Source: Promethearchaeota archaeon
GTDB lineage: Archaea; Asgardarchaeota; Lokiarchaeia; Sigynarchaeales; SOKP01
Length of the DNA: 18,793 bases
Assembly: GCA_019057975.1 (NCBI GenBank)
Contig: JAHLWJ010000058.1
Coordinates: 1 to 18,793 of the forward strand
Reading direction: 5' to 3'
Below the pieces are notes generated by a model that saw nothing but the letters and a program-made list of their open reading frames with translations, was not told the DNA's origin and did no database searches. A program made the translations under genes and the position numbers. Position 1 is the stretch's first letter. Each line of letters starts with the position of its first letter. Positions 1 to 8,752 of this stretch are shown here, piece after piece.

Positions 1-98
1 AATATATTTCACATTACAATCAAATTTAAAATAATACTCTATTAAGGTTTAAATAAATCTTACTCAAAAGCCTATAAGTAAGTCTTTTAAATTTCCTT

Positions 99-110
99 TA
101 ATATATAAAA
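99..110 (+). promoter_or_regulatory. Candidate TATA box for the GT87-like gene
   Basis: The stretch TAATATATAAAA ends 42 bases before the ATG at 153. That spacing fits an archaeal TATA box with a short leader. The surrounding sequence is AT-rich, so chance TATA-like matches are common and no clear BRE is seen. Confidence 0.4.
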
Positions 111-152
111 GTAATTTACATAGGAACAAAAACGGGAAATTAATAAATAGCT

Positions 153-1064
153 ATGAGTAATGAGAAAGAATATCCAATTCACAAGTATTTCATTTTCATT
201 TTTATAGCAATCACGATTTCTTTTATTATTTTGAGGATAATCTTATATTTCTTTGAAATTTCACCTTGGATAGAAGAAACAAAAGATGTTGATTTTAAAA
301 TCTTGTTAGAGGGAATGGAAAACGGTCTAATTGATTTCTATGACCCTATAACTACATCCGATTGGCCTCCGTATTACCTTTATTTTTGGTATTATATATT
401 TTTCTATATCTTCATTATTCCTACAGAGGGCTTAATAGGAGTGTATGTTTGGGATGTGTTAAGATTGATTTTAATAATTTTAGTAATAAAAGAATCGCCT
501 AAAGTGTTTAAAAATAAAAAAGATTTGCTCATTTTTTATATATTCGGTACAGTCGGCTATAGTATCGATGCCTATTATAATAATGTAAATTTCCTAATTG
601 TATTCCTTTTGTTTTATTCATTTGTATATTTAGAAAAAGACAAAAAATGGATTGCTGGTATTCTCTTTACTCTTGCGTCTTTTAAAATAACTGCGATTTT
701 ATTTGTTCCTGTTTTATTGATAGTTAGAAAAATTAAATTTAAGGATCTCATCTACTATTTAATCCCTTTTGCAATTATATGCATTCCATATATGATTTTT
801 CCTGAATACTTCTTTCAAATGTTAACAAATTGGGGTCACAGTGATGCTGAAATTCAGGGAATTTTAATTATTGATTCAATTATTTGGAAAGCTTTACAAC
901 CTTCTCATTTAATGTTTATAGCTTTATTATTGATAATCTTTTTAGAAAATATTAAAGCCGAAGAGAGGAAGAACCTTTACCGGATAATTCTAGTTTCAAT
1001 AATAGCTGTATATTATACTTATCTGACCACAATTGTTTTTATCATTCCTGTCGTTTTAAGTTAG
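153..1064 (+). CDS. GT87-like (DUF2029) multi-pass membrane glycosyltransferase, short form
   Basis: This 303-residue protein is almost entirely hydrophobic segments joined by short charged loops, with about eight to ten likely membrane helices. After the first helix an extracytoplasmic loop carries Asp45 and Asp47 followed by a WPPYY motif at 71-75. This resembles the acidic residue and Y/W-P-P motif of GT-C fold, GT87 polyprenyl-phosphate-dependent mannosyltransferases. Around 141-190 the pattern of an Asn-rich loop (YYNNVN), a helix, a basic turn and an AG-x-LFTLASFK helix also fits GT87 proteins. Family members are usually near 400 residues, so this one is short, and it ends inside a hydrophobic stretch. 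Its stop overlaps the convergent mutS stop by 4 bases. A role in lipid-linked or surface glycan assembly is inferred. The ATG at 153 is chosen because a TATA-like box lies about 40 bases upstream. Confidence 0.6.
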   Translation: MSNEKEYPIHKYFIFIFIAITISFIILRIILYFFEISPWIEETKDVDFKILLEGMENGLIDFYDPITTSDWPPYYLYFWYYIFFYIFIIPTEGLIGVYVWDVLRLILIILVIKESPKVFKNKKDLLIFYIFGTVGYSIDAYYNNVNFLIVFLLFYSFVYLEKDKKWIAGILFTLASFKITAILFVPVLLIVRKIKFKDLIYYLIPFAIICIPYMIFPEYFFQMLTNWGHSDAEIQGILIIDSIIWKALQPSHLMFIALLLIIFLENIKAEERKNLYRIILVSIIAVYYTYLTTIVFIIPVVLS

Positions 1065-3946
1065 ATATATCTCTCTACTTTCTTTTTGAGTTCAATTATT
1101 TTCTCTTTTAAATTATCAGGTGGTAGGCTATCTATATCTAAATCTTTAAGATCATTGATCAAATTGAATAGGCCCTCATTCATTTTTCTATCTTTCTTTA
1201 TAGAAGGTTCAAATAAACTTGTTTGCACATATTTTTTCTTAGCTGAAGCTATACTTTGAGAAGTTTTTGCTTTATTTACTTTAATTTTAGTATCTAATTC
1301 CTTCATCTCAATTTTCTTTCGGGCTAACTCTTTTTCTTTTCTTGTTAATTCATCATCTGAAATTTCTAATTTCTCTTTGATCAAGTTTAATTCCGAGTTT
1401 AATTTTTCAAGTTCATGTTTTTTGCCATTAATAACTTTATCATGATATTTACCTGAGGAAACTTTATTGCCATTTTCTCTAACTGTGGTTCTGAAAGGAT
1501 CCTTTTCTTCTATTTGTTCAAGAAGCTCAAATGCCCTTATAATAACATCATCAGGAATCCCTGCTAATTTTGCTACATGAATTCCATAGGATTTATCAGT
1601 ACTGCCAAGTTTTAATTCTCTAACAAAATTAATACTACCATCATCATTCTCAATTATATCTAAATGATAATTTTTGACTCTTGGTAAGTTTATTTCTGTT
1701 AACTGATGATAATGAGTGCTAAAAAGAGTTTTAATGTTTAATTGATTAAGTTTTTCAAGAGTTGCCATTGCGATACTCTGCCCATCACTTGTACTAGTTC
1801 CTCTACCCAGTTCATCGATAATTATTAGGCTTTTTGGCGTGGCATAATTTAAAATTTTAGCTGTCTCAGTCATCTCAATCATAAATGTACTTAATTTTCT
1901 CGCTAGATCGTCTGAAGCTCCGATACGTGTAAAAATTTGATCGATTATTCCAATCGTGGCAGATTTTGCAGGAACAAAGCACCCCATTTGCGCAATTATA
2001 CAAATTAAGGCCACTTGTCTGAGATAAGTACTTTTACCCGCCATATTGGGGCCTGTAATAATTAATAATTGATTAGTTTCATTATCTAAGAGACAATCGT
2101 TGGGAATGAATTTTTCAGTAATATTCAATTGTTCGACAACGGGATGTCTTCCCTCCTTAATATTAATTTTTGAATCATTATTAACAATTGGTCTGCAATA
2201 ATCATATTTCTCAGCAATTTCAGCAAAACAAGCTAAAACATCTATTACGGCAATATTTCTAGCAGTTTCAAGGATATTTTCTGTTTCTTTCTCTACCTTA
2301 CCACGTATCTCATTAAAGATCTCAAATTCTAAATTACCAATTTGTTCTTCAGCATTCACGATTTTTTCTTCTAATGTTTTCAAAATCTCCGTTGTAAATC
2401 TTTTTGCATTTTTTAAGGTTGCTCTTTCTACATAATCCTCAGGCACTTTGGAGATTATTTGTAAAGTTCTCAAAGTTATTTCAATATAATACCCAAGAAT
2501 ATTGTTAAAACCCACTTTGAACCCTGAAGTCAAATTCCACCTTTTTCTCTGCTCTTCTTCATATTTTAAGACATATTTTTTTCCATTATTAAGGATATCT
2601 CTCAGCTTATCAACTTCCTCATTAAAGCCATCTTTGATAATATTACCTTCTCTAATCGTGGTTGGTGGGTTTTCTTTGATTGTATTTTCAATAAGATCTT
2701 TAACTTTATTAAAAGGTTTAATGTTCTCCATGAATTGTGAAATTTCAGGTATATCTGCTTTTATTAAAATTTCCTTAATTTTTGGGATTTTTTCTAATGA
2801 GTGCTTAATATTAATTAAATCGCGTGCATTAGTTCGTCCAGAATAATTTAGTTTATTAATAAATCTTTCAAGATCACCTAACATTTTTAATTCTTCCCTT
2901 AAATCAGATCTCAGAAAGATATCATCCTTAAATTTCTGAACTATTTTTAGTCTGTCGTTAATTTGGTTAATGTCAGTTAACGGTTGTAAAATGAATTTTC
3001 TCAACAACCTTGCTCCCATAGGTGTATGAGTGTGGCTGAATACACTATATAAGGTAAAATCTTTACCTTTTTCCCATAAGGAATGAATTAGCTCTAAATT
3101 TCTTTGGGTTATATAATCTAAATGTAAAATATTTTTCTCTTGAATTACATTAATCTTAAATATATTTGGTACAATATCTCTCTGGGTTTCCTTTAAAAAA
3201 GCTAAAAGTCCACCCGCAGCCTGAATTGCCAACTTTCGCCCTTCTAATCCAAATCCTTCTAAATTAGAAACTTTGAAATGGCGTGTTAAAAGAGTATATG
3301 CTTCATCATAATTAAAAACATATTCTTCATATGTTTTTATAATTGCATCTGTTAAATCAGTTAATATGAGGAAAAATCTTTCATCTTGTTTGAGTTCTTG
3401 AGGAATAATTAATTCAGCAGGATCATATTGGGAAAAGATGCTGAGTAATCTCTCTTGAGGATTTTCTTCTTTAGTAGAAAACTCAACAGTCGCAAATTCT
3501 CCGGTCGAAATGTCTGTAAACGCAACGGCAAAACCTGTTCTTTCTTTAATCATCGATGCCAGATAATTATTTCTATTTGCGTTTAACATATTAGGTTCGA
3601 TAATAGTTCCTGGAGATAAGATTCGAGTAACTCCCCTCTTTACAATCCGACCTTTTACTGTTGCTGGATCTTCTAATTGATCAACTATTACTACAGTTTG
3701 ATTAAGATTTATAAGATTATTAAAATAGTTATGACCTGAATGGTGTGGGATTCCAGCCAATGGAACATCTCCTCTTTTTGTCAATGTGATCCCTAAAAGC
3801 TTTGAAATTCTTTCAGCATCATCATAGAAAAACTCGAAGAAATCACCCATTCGATAGGAAATTAGGTAATCTGAAGGAAATCGTTTACGAATAGAGTACC
3901 AATGCTTTAACATAGGAGTTAGTTTCTTTTCGTTTATTTCCTTCAT
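1061..3946 (-). CDS. mutS: DNA mismatch repair ATPase MutS (MutS1 type)
   Basis: This 961-residue protein recognises mispaired bases and uses ATP to signal repair. The mismatch-reading domain is at the N-terminus: the canonical F-Y-E reads F-F-E at 36-38 within RMGDFFEFFYDDA, keeping the intercalating Phe and the Glu. Connector, lever and clamp domains follow (about 125-560). The ABC-type ATPase has Walker A GPNMAGKST at 632-640, Walker B DELGRGTS at 711-718 and the histidine switch FSTHYH at 742-747. In the signature loop the usual Gly before STFM is replaced (DDLARKLSTFM, 679-689, Lys at 684). Residues 840-895 are a charged coiled coil. QTSLF at 908-912 matches the bacterial beta-clamp motif, and the tail resembles the bacterial MutS C-terminus. 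No mutL is visible. The ATG start gives a complete N-terminal domain. Bacterial-type MutS occurs patchily in archaea, and lateral acquisition is inferred. Confidence 0.97.
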   Translation of the reverse strand: MKEINEKKLTPMLKHWYSIRKRFPSDYLISYRMGDFFEFFYDDAERISKLLGITLTKRGDVPLAGIPHHSGHNYFNNLINLNQTVVIVDQLEDPATVKGRIVKRGVTRILSPGTIIEPNMLNANRNNYLASMIKERTGFAVAFTDISTGEFATVEFSTKEENPQERLLSIFSQYDPAELIIPQELKQDERFFLILTDLTDAIIKTYEEYVFNYDEAYTLLTRHFKVSNLEGFGLEGRKLAIQAAGGLLAFLKETQRDIVPNIFKINVIQEKNILHLDYITQRNLELIHSLWEKGKDFTLYSVFSHTHTPMGARLLRKFILQPLTDINQINDRLKIVQKFKDDIFLRSDLREELKMLGDLERFINKLNYSGRTNARDLINIKHSLEKIPKIKEILIKADIPEISQFMENIKPFNKVKDLIENTIKENPPTTIREGNIIKDGFNEEVDKLRDILNNGKKYVLKYEEEQRKRWNLTSGFKVGFNNILGYYIEITLRTLQIISKVPEDYVERATLKNAKRFTTEILKTLEEKIVNAEEQIGNLEFEIFNEIRGKVEKETENILETARNIAVIDVLACFAEIAEKYDYCRPIVNNDSKINIKEGRHPVVEQLNITEKFIPNDCLLDNETNQLLIITGPNMAGKSTYLRQVALICIIAQMGCFVPAKSATIGIIDQIFTRIGASDDLARKLSTFMIEMTETAKILNYATPKSLIIIDELGRGTSTSDGQSIAMATLEKLNQLNIKTLFSTHYHQLTEINLPRVKNYHLDIIENDDGSINFVRELKLGSTDKSYGIHVAKLAGIPDDVIIRAFELLEQIEEKDPFRTTVRENGNKVSSGKYHDKVINGKKHELEKLNSELNLIKEKLEISDDELTRKEKELARKKIEMKELDTKIKVNKAKTSQSIASAKKKYVQTSLFEPSIKKDRKMNEGLFNLINDLKDLDIDSLPPDNLKEKIIELKKKVERYI

Positions 3947-3982
3947 AATTAGCTCATTTAAGAGTTAGGCGATATGATTAAC

Positions 3983-3992
3983 ACATATAATC
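3983..3992 (-). promoter_or_regulatory. Candidate TATA box for mutS
   Basis: On the minus strand a GATTATATG-like element lies about 37-45 bases before the mutS ATG at 3946. This is similar to the spacing upstream of the first and last genes of the window. The match is short and the region AT-rich, so this is a candidate only. Confidence 0.3.
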
Positions 3993-4020
3993 AATTATAA
4001 CAGTAATTTTATATTAACTG

Positions 4021-4053
4021 TATTTGTTAAAATTTTAATAACAATAACAAATA
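4021..4053. repeat. Short perfect inverted repeat in the mutS upstream region
   Basis: TATTTGTTA (4021-4029) and its exact reverse complement TAACAAATA (4045-4053) flank 15 bases, and a 12-base palindrome TTAAAATTTTAA lies at 4027-4038. It sits between mutS and the decayed inositol synthase. In DNA this AT-rich such repeats can occur by chance, so an operator or hairpin role is only a possibility. Confidence 0.35.
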
Positions 4054-4143
4054 AGATAATTATGTTTTTTATTATTCCTTAGACTCTTCTAAAATATCGT
4101 GAAACAATAATATAAACTTAAATCCAAGGATAAATTCAATTAA

Positions 4144-4416
4144 TATGTTTATATCCTAATAAGAATAGATGGGACTACCTATGGTAACTTGCCATTAGTC
4201 ATGGATGTAAAACTTCGGGTTGAGGACTCCCCAAATTCTGCTGGAGTCATATTAGATATTATTCGTGTCATGAAACTTGCACTAGATCGAGGAATTTCCG
4301 GACGATTAGAAAGTATTAGTTCAATTAGTTTTAAACACCCTCATCTTCAACCTCCATCAGACGTAATTGCAAAACAATGGGGCGCTGAATTTATCGAAGG
4401 TAAACGTGAGAGATAA
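4144..4416 (+). pseudogene. ino1: C-terminal remnant of myo-inositol-1-phosphate synthase
   Basis: The complete enzyme converts glucose-6-phosphate to inositol-1-phosphate with NAD, feeding inositol phospholipids. Only the last roughly 90 residues are present, against about 360 or more in archaeal enzymes. The match is strong: the family block around VEDSPNSAGVILD is intact (4219-4257), followed by KLALDRGISG, a KHP segment and an EFIEGKRER end. Family-like sequence (IRIDGTTYGNLPL) continues in frame upstream of the first possible starts, TTG at 4189 and ATG at 4201, back to an in-frame TAA at 4141-4143. The NAD-binding half and the catalytic lysines are absent, and no remainder is visible upstream in any frame. 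Coding homology without a start codon argues for a truncated, decaying gene rather than a functional small protein. The C-terminal end is undamaged, so the truncation may be recent. A contig-join artefact is possible. Confidence 0.8.
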
Positions 4417-4442
4417 GAATTATATTTTTGAAGTAGTAAAAT

Positions 4443-5291
4443 TTATTTTAGATGCTTTTCTAACCATACGTACATATCTTGATATACTTGAGCCCTTCCT
4501 TTTTCATTCCATAACTCATGAAGAAATCCTGCATACTCTTTGTAGGTTTTATCTTTGCTCCTAACTATATTGAAGAATTCCTCTGCTTTTTTCTTATCAA
4601 CTATTTTATCATTGCCGGCTTGCATTATTAACACTGGACAAATTAAATTAGAGGCATTTTCCACGGCCCATTTTGTATATTTATCAATTTCAGAAGCAGA
4701 TTTAGCCGAAATAACATCAATTTTATGTTTATCAGCAATATGACTTCTTAATATTTTTAAATCACTTGTTAATTGATTTTGATCAATTTCATTATTTAAA
4801 ATCTTATTAGGTGATAATTTCGATATGGTGTTTGATATTGATTTGATTACTTTTTTACCTATTGATAATTTCATAAACATTCCTAATAATGGTGAAGAAA
4901 TCAGTACACCTGGTAATGCAGGGTGATTAATGGCAAAAATCAAGCTGATTAAACCTCCAAAAGAATGGCCCATTAAAAAGATTTTCTTATCTTTTGCAAC
5001 CTCACGGACAATATCCATAAATAAAACGATATCTTTTTGGATATGGTCCATACTATCAATGTGTCCGGGCATCTCACTAATATTTCTATAATGTCCTCTA
5101 AAATCATATGCATAGACAGCATATCCTTTCTCTGTTAAATATTCCGCAGGCAGTTTCAATCTATCAGAATGAGTACCCCACCCATGAAAAGCAATTATGT
5201 AAGCTTTGATTTCCTCACTATCAGGTAACCAATATTGATAGAATAATTTTTTTAATTCTCTACCTTCGAAAAAACCCTCTACATTTTTCAT
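4443..5291 (-). CDS. Alpha/beta hydrolase, monoacylglycerol lipase-like (serine aminopeptidase S33 family)
   Basis: This 282-residue soluble hydrolase has the standard fold landmarks in order: the oxyanion strand AFHGWGTHSDR (34-44), the YDFRGH motif (62-67), the nucleophile elbow GHSFGG with Ser110, the acid in AGNDKIVD (Asp228) and the histidine in FLHELWNE (His258). Residues about 135-200 form a lid region rich in helices and polar residues. The arrangement is typical of the Hydrolase_4/lysophospholipase group that cleaves lipid or small esters, but the substrate cannot be read from sequence. There is no signal peptide or membrane segment, so it should be cytoplasmic. It is convergent with the inositol synthase remnant (26 bases apart) and divergent from porG. 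The ATG start is followed directly by conserved sequence. Fold and catalytic triad are certain; the precise enzyme is not. Confidence 0.9.
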   Translation of the reverse strand: MKNVEGFFEGRELKKLFYQYWLPDSEEIKAYIIAFHGWGTHSDRLKLPAEYLTEKGYAVYAYDFRGHYRNISEMPGHIDSMDHIQKDIVLFMDIVREVAKDKKIFLMGHSFGGLISLIFAINHPALPGVLISSPLLGMFMKLSIGKKVIKSISNTISKLSPNKILNNEIDQNQLTSDLKILRSHIADKHKIDVISAKSASEIDKYTKWAVENASNLICPVLIMQAGNDKIVDKKKAEEFFNIVRSKDKTYKEYAGFLHELWNEKGRAQVYQDMYVWLEKHLK

Positions 5292-5437
5292 TGTTTTTCC
5301 ACTTCAATTATTAATTAAAGAGAAATTAGATAAATTATAATTAATAATATTATAACTCCCTTATTATTATAGTTTTTAATAATTCTAAGATTTTGTGTTC
5401 TTTAAATAATATTACTCATAAAAGAAATTTAAAAAAA

Positions 5438-5447
5438 TTTTATATTA
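5438..5447 (+). promoter_or_regulatory. Candidate TATA box for porG
   Basis: TTTTATATTA follows a purine-rich GAAATTTAAAAA stretch that could serve as a BRE. It ends 53 bases before the ATG at 5501. If the TTG at 5489 were used the spacing would be 41, so this element does not settle the start. Confidence 0.3.
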
Positions 5448-5500
5448 TTCGGTAAACTTCATAATAAATAACAATTGTTCAATATTCTTTGGCTTTTCAT

Positions 5501-6088
5501 ATGAAAGAAACTGAAAAAATAGAAATCAGTATCCATGGAAGAGGGGGAATGGGAGTAGTTACATGTGCAGAAATAATTGCAGAAGCAGCATATTTAAGTG
5601 GTAATTTTGCTGATGTGCATGCATATCCTTCATTTGGAGCAGAAAGAAGAGGTGCTCCTGTTCAAGCATATGCCAAGCTCTCTCGAACAGACACTATTTG
5701 GGATAGAGCTCAAATAGAAAACCCTAATCTCTTAATAATATTTGATGAAACTGTATTAAATCAAGAAATAACTTCTTCTCTTAGACAAGGGGGTATATTC
5801 ATTATTAATTCCGAAAAGGATCCTGAATTTTTTATAGAAAGGTATAAATTAAGCAGTGAGTCAAAAATTGTTATCGCAGATATTAGTAAATTAGCAATAG
5901 AGAAAAATCTTACAATTGATGGAAATCCAGTTATCAATACGCCAATCTTAGGATTGCTTTCTAAAGCACTTCCAGATTTAAACTTGGATAATTTAAAAAA
6001 AGTTGTTATTAAACGTCTGGGCGAAAAAGTTGGTATGCTGAACTATATATTGATAGAAAAGGGATATAATTTAGCTAAAATACTATAA
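5501..6088 (+). CDS. porG: Pyruvate:ferredoxin oxidoreductase, gamma subunit
   Basis: This 195-residue protein is the gamma subunit of the cytoplasmic enzyme that oxidises pyruvate to acetyl-CoA and CO2 with ferredoxin reduction, or runs in reverse. The family signature GRGGMG is at 13-18 and is followed by VVTCAEIIAEAA. The second signature, PSFGAERRGAPV, is at 43-54, and the rest fits the POR gamma fold. The ATG at 5501 is preferred because homology begins just after it; an in-frame TTG at 5489 would add four residues. It lies on the same strand as porD, porA and porB but is separated from them by 4.5 kb holding two opposite-strand histidine kinases, although these genes usually adjoin in archaea. 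A 2-oxoacid oxidoreductase with another substrate is the alternative, but the alpha and beta sequences favour pyruvate. Confidence 0.95.
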   Translation: MKETEKIEISIHGRGGMGVVTCAEIIAEAAYLSGNFADVHAYPSFGAERRGAPVQAYAKLSRTDTIWDRAQIENPNLLIIFDETVLNQEITSSLRQGGIFIINSEKDPEFFIERYKLSSESKIVIADISKLAIEKNLTIDGNPVINTPILGLLSKALPDLNLDNLKKVVIKRLGEKVGMLNYILIEKGYNLAKIL

Positions 6089-6110
6089 GCAGAATTAGTA
6101 ATTTATTTGT

Positions 6111-7223
6111 TCATTTAATTGGTAATTTTACGATAAAGTTGCTTCCTTTACCTCTCCCTTCTGATTCTGCTCTAATATATCCCCCATGTAAATCAACAAT
6201 TTCTTTTGATATAAATAAACCAAGTCCTGAACCTTGAATATCAATAAATTCTAATCCTTCTTCATATCTCTCTATTTTCCCAAATCTAGTGAAAATTATG
6301 CTCATTTCTTCCTCAGTTAGACCAATTCCAGTATCAGTTACAGAAAATTCAACCCCATCTTCCTTTTCTGATAGATTTATAGTTATTTTTCCATTAGGTG
6401 GAGTATTCTTTATAGCATTTAGAAGTAAATTGGTAATTACTTGCTCAGTTCTCAATCTATCTATTTCAATATCGATATTTGAGGGAAGTTCTAATATAAG
6501 AATCAAATTTCTTTCTTTTATTAAAAATTTCATTTCTTCTGAACATTCTTTAATTACTGTTGAGAGGTCCGTTAATTCTTTTTCTAACTTAAGTTTATTA
6601 TATTCTATTCTTGTAATGTCTAACAAATTATCAACTAGAAGATTTAACCTTTCTCCACCTTTTTGAATCATTTGAATTAATTCTAATACATCTTCTCCTA
6701 ATTTATCTTTAAATACATCTAGTAAAAGCTCAGAACTTGCGAAGACCAACACAAGGGGTGTCTTTAACTCATGAGAAACTCTTGAAATTAAATCCTTTCT
6801 TAATTGATCTAATTCTTTTAATTTTTGGATTTCTTCCTTTATTAAGAGATCTGCTTCCTTCCGTTTAGTTATATCATGTAAAATTACTTGGACTAAGGTT
6901 TCACTCCCTAATTTTACTAAGGATGCTTGTAAGTTTGCCCAAATTAAACTTCCGTCTTTTTTATACAATTGAATATCTATACGGTGTAACACTTCTCCTT
7001 TTATAAATCTATCAAATAAATCAATTAGCATCGGAAAAAAATCCGGGTGAATAAATGTAAGATCTTTAAATTTTTTACCTTGTAAATCACTTCTGTTATA
7101 TCCCCCTAATACTTCACTAGCAGGACTACTATCAATTATTTCACCTTTTGAATTAATTAAAATTATAGCAAATGGTGAGTCTTCAAATAAATATCTATAT
7201 TTTTCCTCAGATTCTCTTAATTT
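6111..7223 (-). repeat. Paralogous block (copy 1) of a tandem kinase duplication
   Basis: This segment codes PAS2-HisKA-HATPase of the shorter kinase and corresponds to 7646-8752 in the longer kinase, in the same orientation, offset by about 1.53 kb. Similarity is visible at the DNA level in the HATPase region as well as in the protein. It is most simply a tandem duplication, or a repeat kept alike by gene conversion. Confidence 0.8.
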
Positions 7224-7610
7224 CTGCTCCGCTAGGTTCCTCTCAGTTACATCATTTCCAATCCCTAAAACGGCATAGATCTTTTCTTTTTTTTTTAATG
7301 GAATAGCATAAGTTTCAACGTATATAAATTTCCCTTCTTTGGTTTTAAGCTTATATTCACTGCGTTCTGATTGTTTTCCAGTTTTATTAATTTCATTTGT
7401 AACTTTTATTGCCTTCATTAGATTATCTCTATCTAGTAAATCTATGAAAGAGATATCTGGAATTTCATCTCTTTTAAATCCTAACTTTTTTAATGCGACA
7501 TCATTAGCATCTAGAAAATTTCCTCTCAAGTCATGAACATAAATTAAATCCAAAGAAAACTCAAATAGATCCTTATACTTTTCTCTTATCTCTTCCCTGT
7601 TAAATTTCAT
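6111..7610 (-). CDS. Soluble PAS-PAS sensor histidine kinase
   Basis: This 499-residue kinase has two PAS domains (about 8-125 and 137-251), a short helical linker, a HisKA dimerisation domain with SHELKTP and phospho-accepting His280, and a HATPase domain. The HATPase domain has an N box (N394, N398, N402), G1 DTGIG at 426-430 and G2 GSGLGL at 460-465. It has no membrane segment or signal peptide, so it should sense an internal cue such as redox state or a ligand. Its last 370 residues are strikingly close to those of the next kinase: only one difference in the 33 residues at 439-471. The gene starts 35 bases after that kinase ends, on the same strand, so the two probably form one operon. 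No response regulator or receiver domain is in the window. The ATG start leaves a complete first PAS domain. It is convergent with porG (22 bases). Confidence 0.95.
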   Translation of the reverse strand: MKFNREEIREKYKDLFEFSLDLIYVHDLRGNFLDANDVALKKLGFKRDEIPDISFIDLLDRDNLMKAIKVTNEINKTGKQSERSEYKLKTKEGKFIYVETYAIPLKKKEKIYAVLGIGNDVTERNLAEQKLRESEEKYRYLFEDSPFAIILINSKGEIIDSSPASEVLGGYNRSDLQGKKFKDLTFIHPDFFPMLIDLFDRFIKGEVLHRIDIQLYKKDGSLIWANLQASLVKLGSETLVQVILHDITKRKEADLLIKEEIQKLKELDQLRKDLISRVSHELKTPLVLVFASSELLLDVFKDKLGEDVLELIQMIQKGGERLNLLVDNLLDITRIEYNKLKLEKELTDLSTVIKECSEEMKFLIKERNLILILELPSNIDIEIDRLRTEQVITNLLLNAIKNTPPNGKITINLSEKEDGVEFSVTDTGIGLTEEEMSIIFTRFGKIERYEEGLEFIDIQGSGLGLFISKEIVDLHGGYIRAESEGRGKGSNFIVKLPIK

Positions 7611-7645
7611 TTAAGACTCACATTTTTCATAAATTTGATTTATCA

Positions 7646-8752
7646 CTACTTGGAAAATGGTAACTTTATTATAAATGTACTTCCTTTATTTCTCCCTGCT
7701 GATTCCGCCCAAATTTGACCCTTATGTAAGTTAATAATCTCTTTAGAAATAAATAAACCAAGACCAGAACCTTGAATGTCTATAAATTCTAATCCTTCTC
7801 CATATCTTTCTATCTTCCCAAACCTAGTAAATATTCTATCCATTTCCTCTCGAGTTAAACCAATACCAGTATCATTGACAAAAAATTCAACCCAATTTCC
7901 TTTTCTATATAACTTTATCAAAATTTTTCCATTAGGTGGTGTATTTTTTATAGCATTTGATAAGAGATTTAGAACTACTTGTTCAATTCTTACTTTATCA
8001 AGGTTTATAATTAATTCATTAGGAAGTTCAAGTTTTAAATATAATTTCCGCCTTTTTATTAAATACGTCATTTCTTTAGCGCAATCTTGGATTATGTCGC
8101 TTAAATTAGTTAAATCTGTTATTAATTCAAATTTATCATACTCAATTCTAGTAATGTCAAGTAGGTTGTCAACTAAATATTTTAATCTTGAACCTCCTTT
8201 TTCAATCATCTTAATTAATTCTTTACTCTCCTCATTAATCTCATCTTTAAATAGTTCTAAAAGTAACTCCGAGGCTCCACAAACAGAAACAAGTGGTGTT
8301 TTTAATTCATGAGAAACTCTTGAGATTAAATCTTTTCTAATTTGATCTAGCTCTTTTAATTTTTGAATCTCCTCTTGTACTAGAAGATCTGCCCTCTTTC
8401 GATCTGTTATGTCATGAAGAATTGCTTGAACTAAGAAATTTTCACCTAATTTGACTAAACTTGTTTGATAATTAATCCAAATTAAATCTCCATTCTTTTT
8501 ATAAAATTTTGCATCGAATGGAGGTAAATTTTCACCTTTTATTAATTTTTCAAATCGTTTAAGCATCATAGGTAAATAATTTGGATGAATTATTACAAGA
8601 TTTCTAAACTCCTTGCCTATTAATTCTTCTATATTATATCCTAATAATTTTTCAGTTGCAGGATTACAATAAATGATTTTACCTTTTTGATCGATAAGAG
8701 ATATTGCAAATGGCACAGATTCAAATAGGTTACGATATCTATTTTCAGATTC
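7646..8752 (-). repeat. Paralogous block (copy 2) of a tandem kinase duplication
   Basis: This part codes PAS5-HisKA-HATPase of the longer kinase and matches 6111-7223. In protein the HisKA-preceding helix and phosphosite region differ at only 3 of 35 positions. The four extra PAS domains lie upstream of the repeat and have no counterpart in the shorter kinase beyond its own PAS1. Confidence 0.8.

Noticed and set aside
1..152. Possible RNA gene or coding end at the left edge
   Set aside because: The sequence is plain AT-rich DNA with no cloverleaf, no box C/D pair and no open frame of note.
2502..2846. Open frame of 114 codons antisense to mutS
   Set aside because: It lies wholly inside the certain mutS coding sequence and its translation has low-complexity Ser/Leu/Ile character typical of the complement of Lys/Glu-rich coding DNA.
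4367..4743. Plus-strand short frames at 4367-4564 and 4555-4743
   Set aside because: They are out of frame with the inositol synthase remnant and antisense to the alpha/beta hydrolase, with no motif.
5489..5500. TTG start for porG adding MAFH
   Set aside because: Family homology begins just after the ATG at 5501 and no ribosome binding site favours the TTG, although TATA spacing leaves it possible.
7776..8312. 178-codon open frame antisense to the five-PAS kinase, with a similar one at 6289-6666 antisense to the shorter kinase
   Set aside because: The two antisense frames resemble each other only because the kinase cores are paralogous; neither shows a domain or a start signal.
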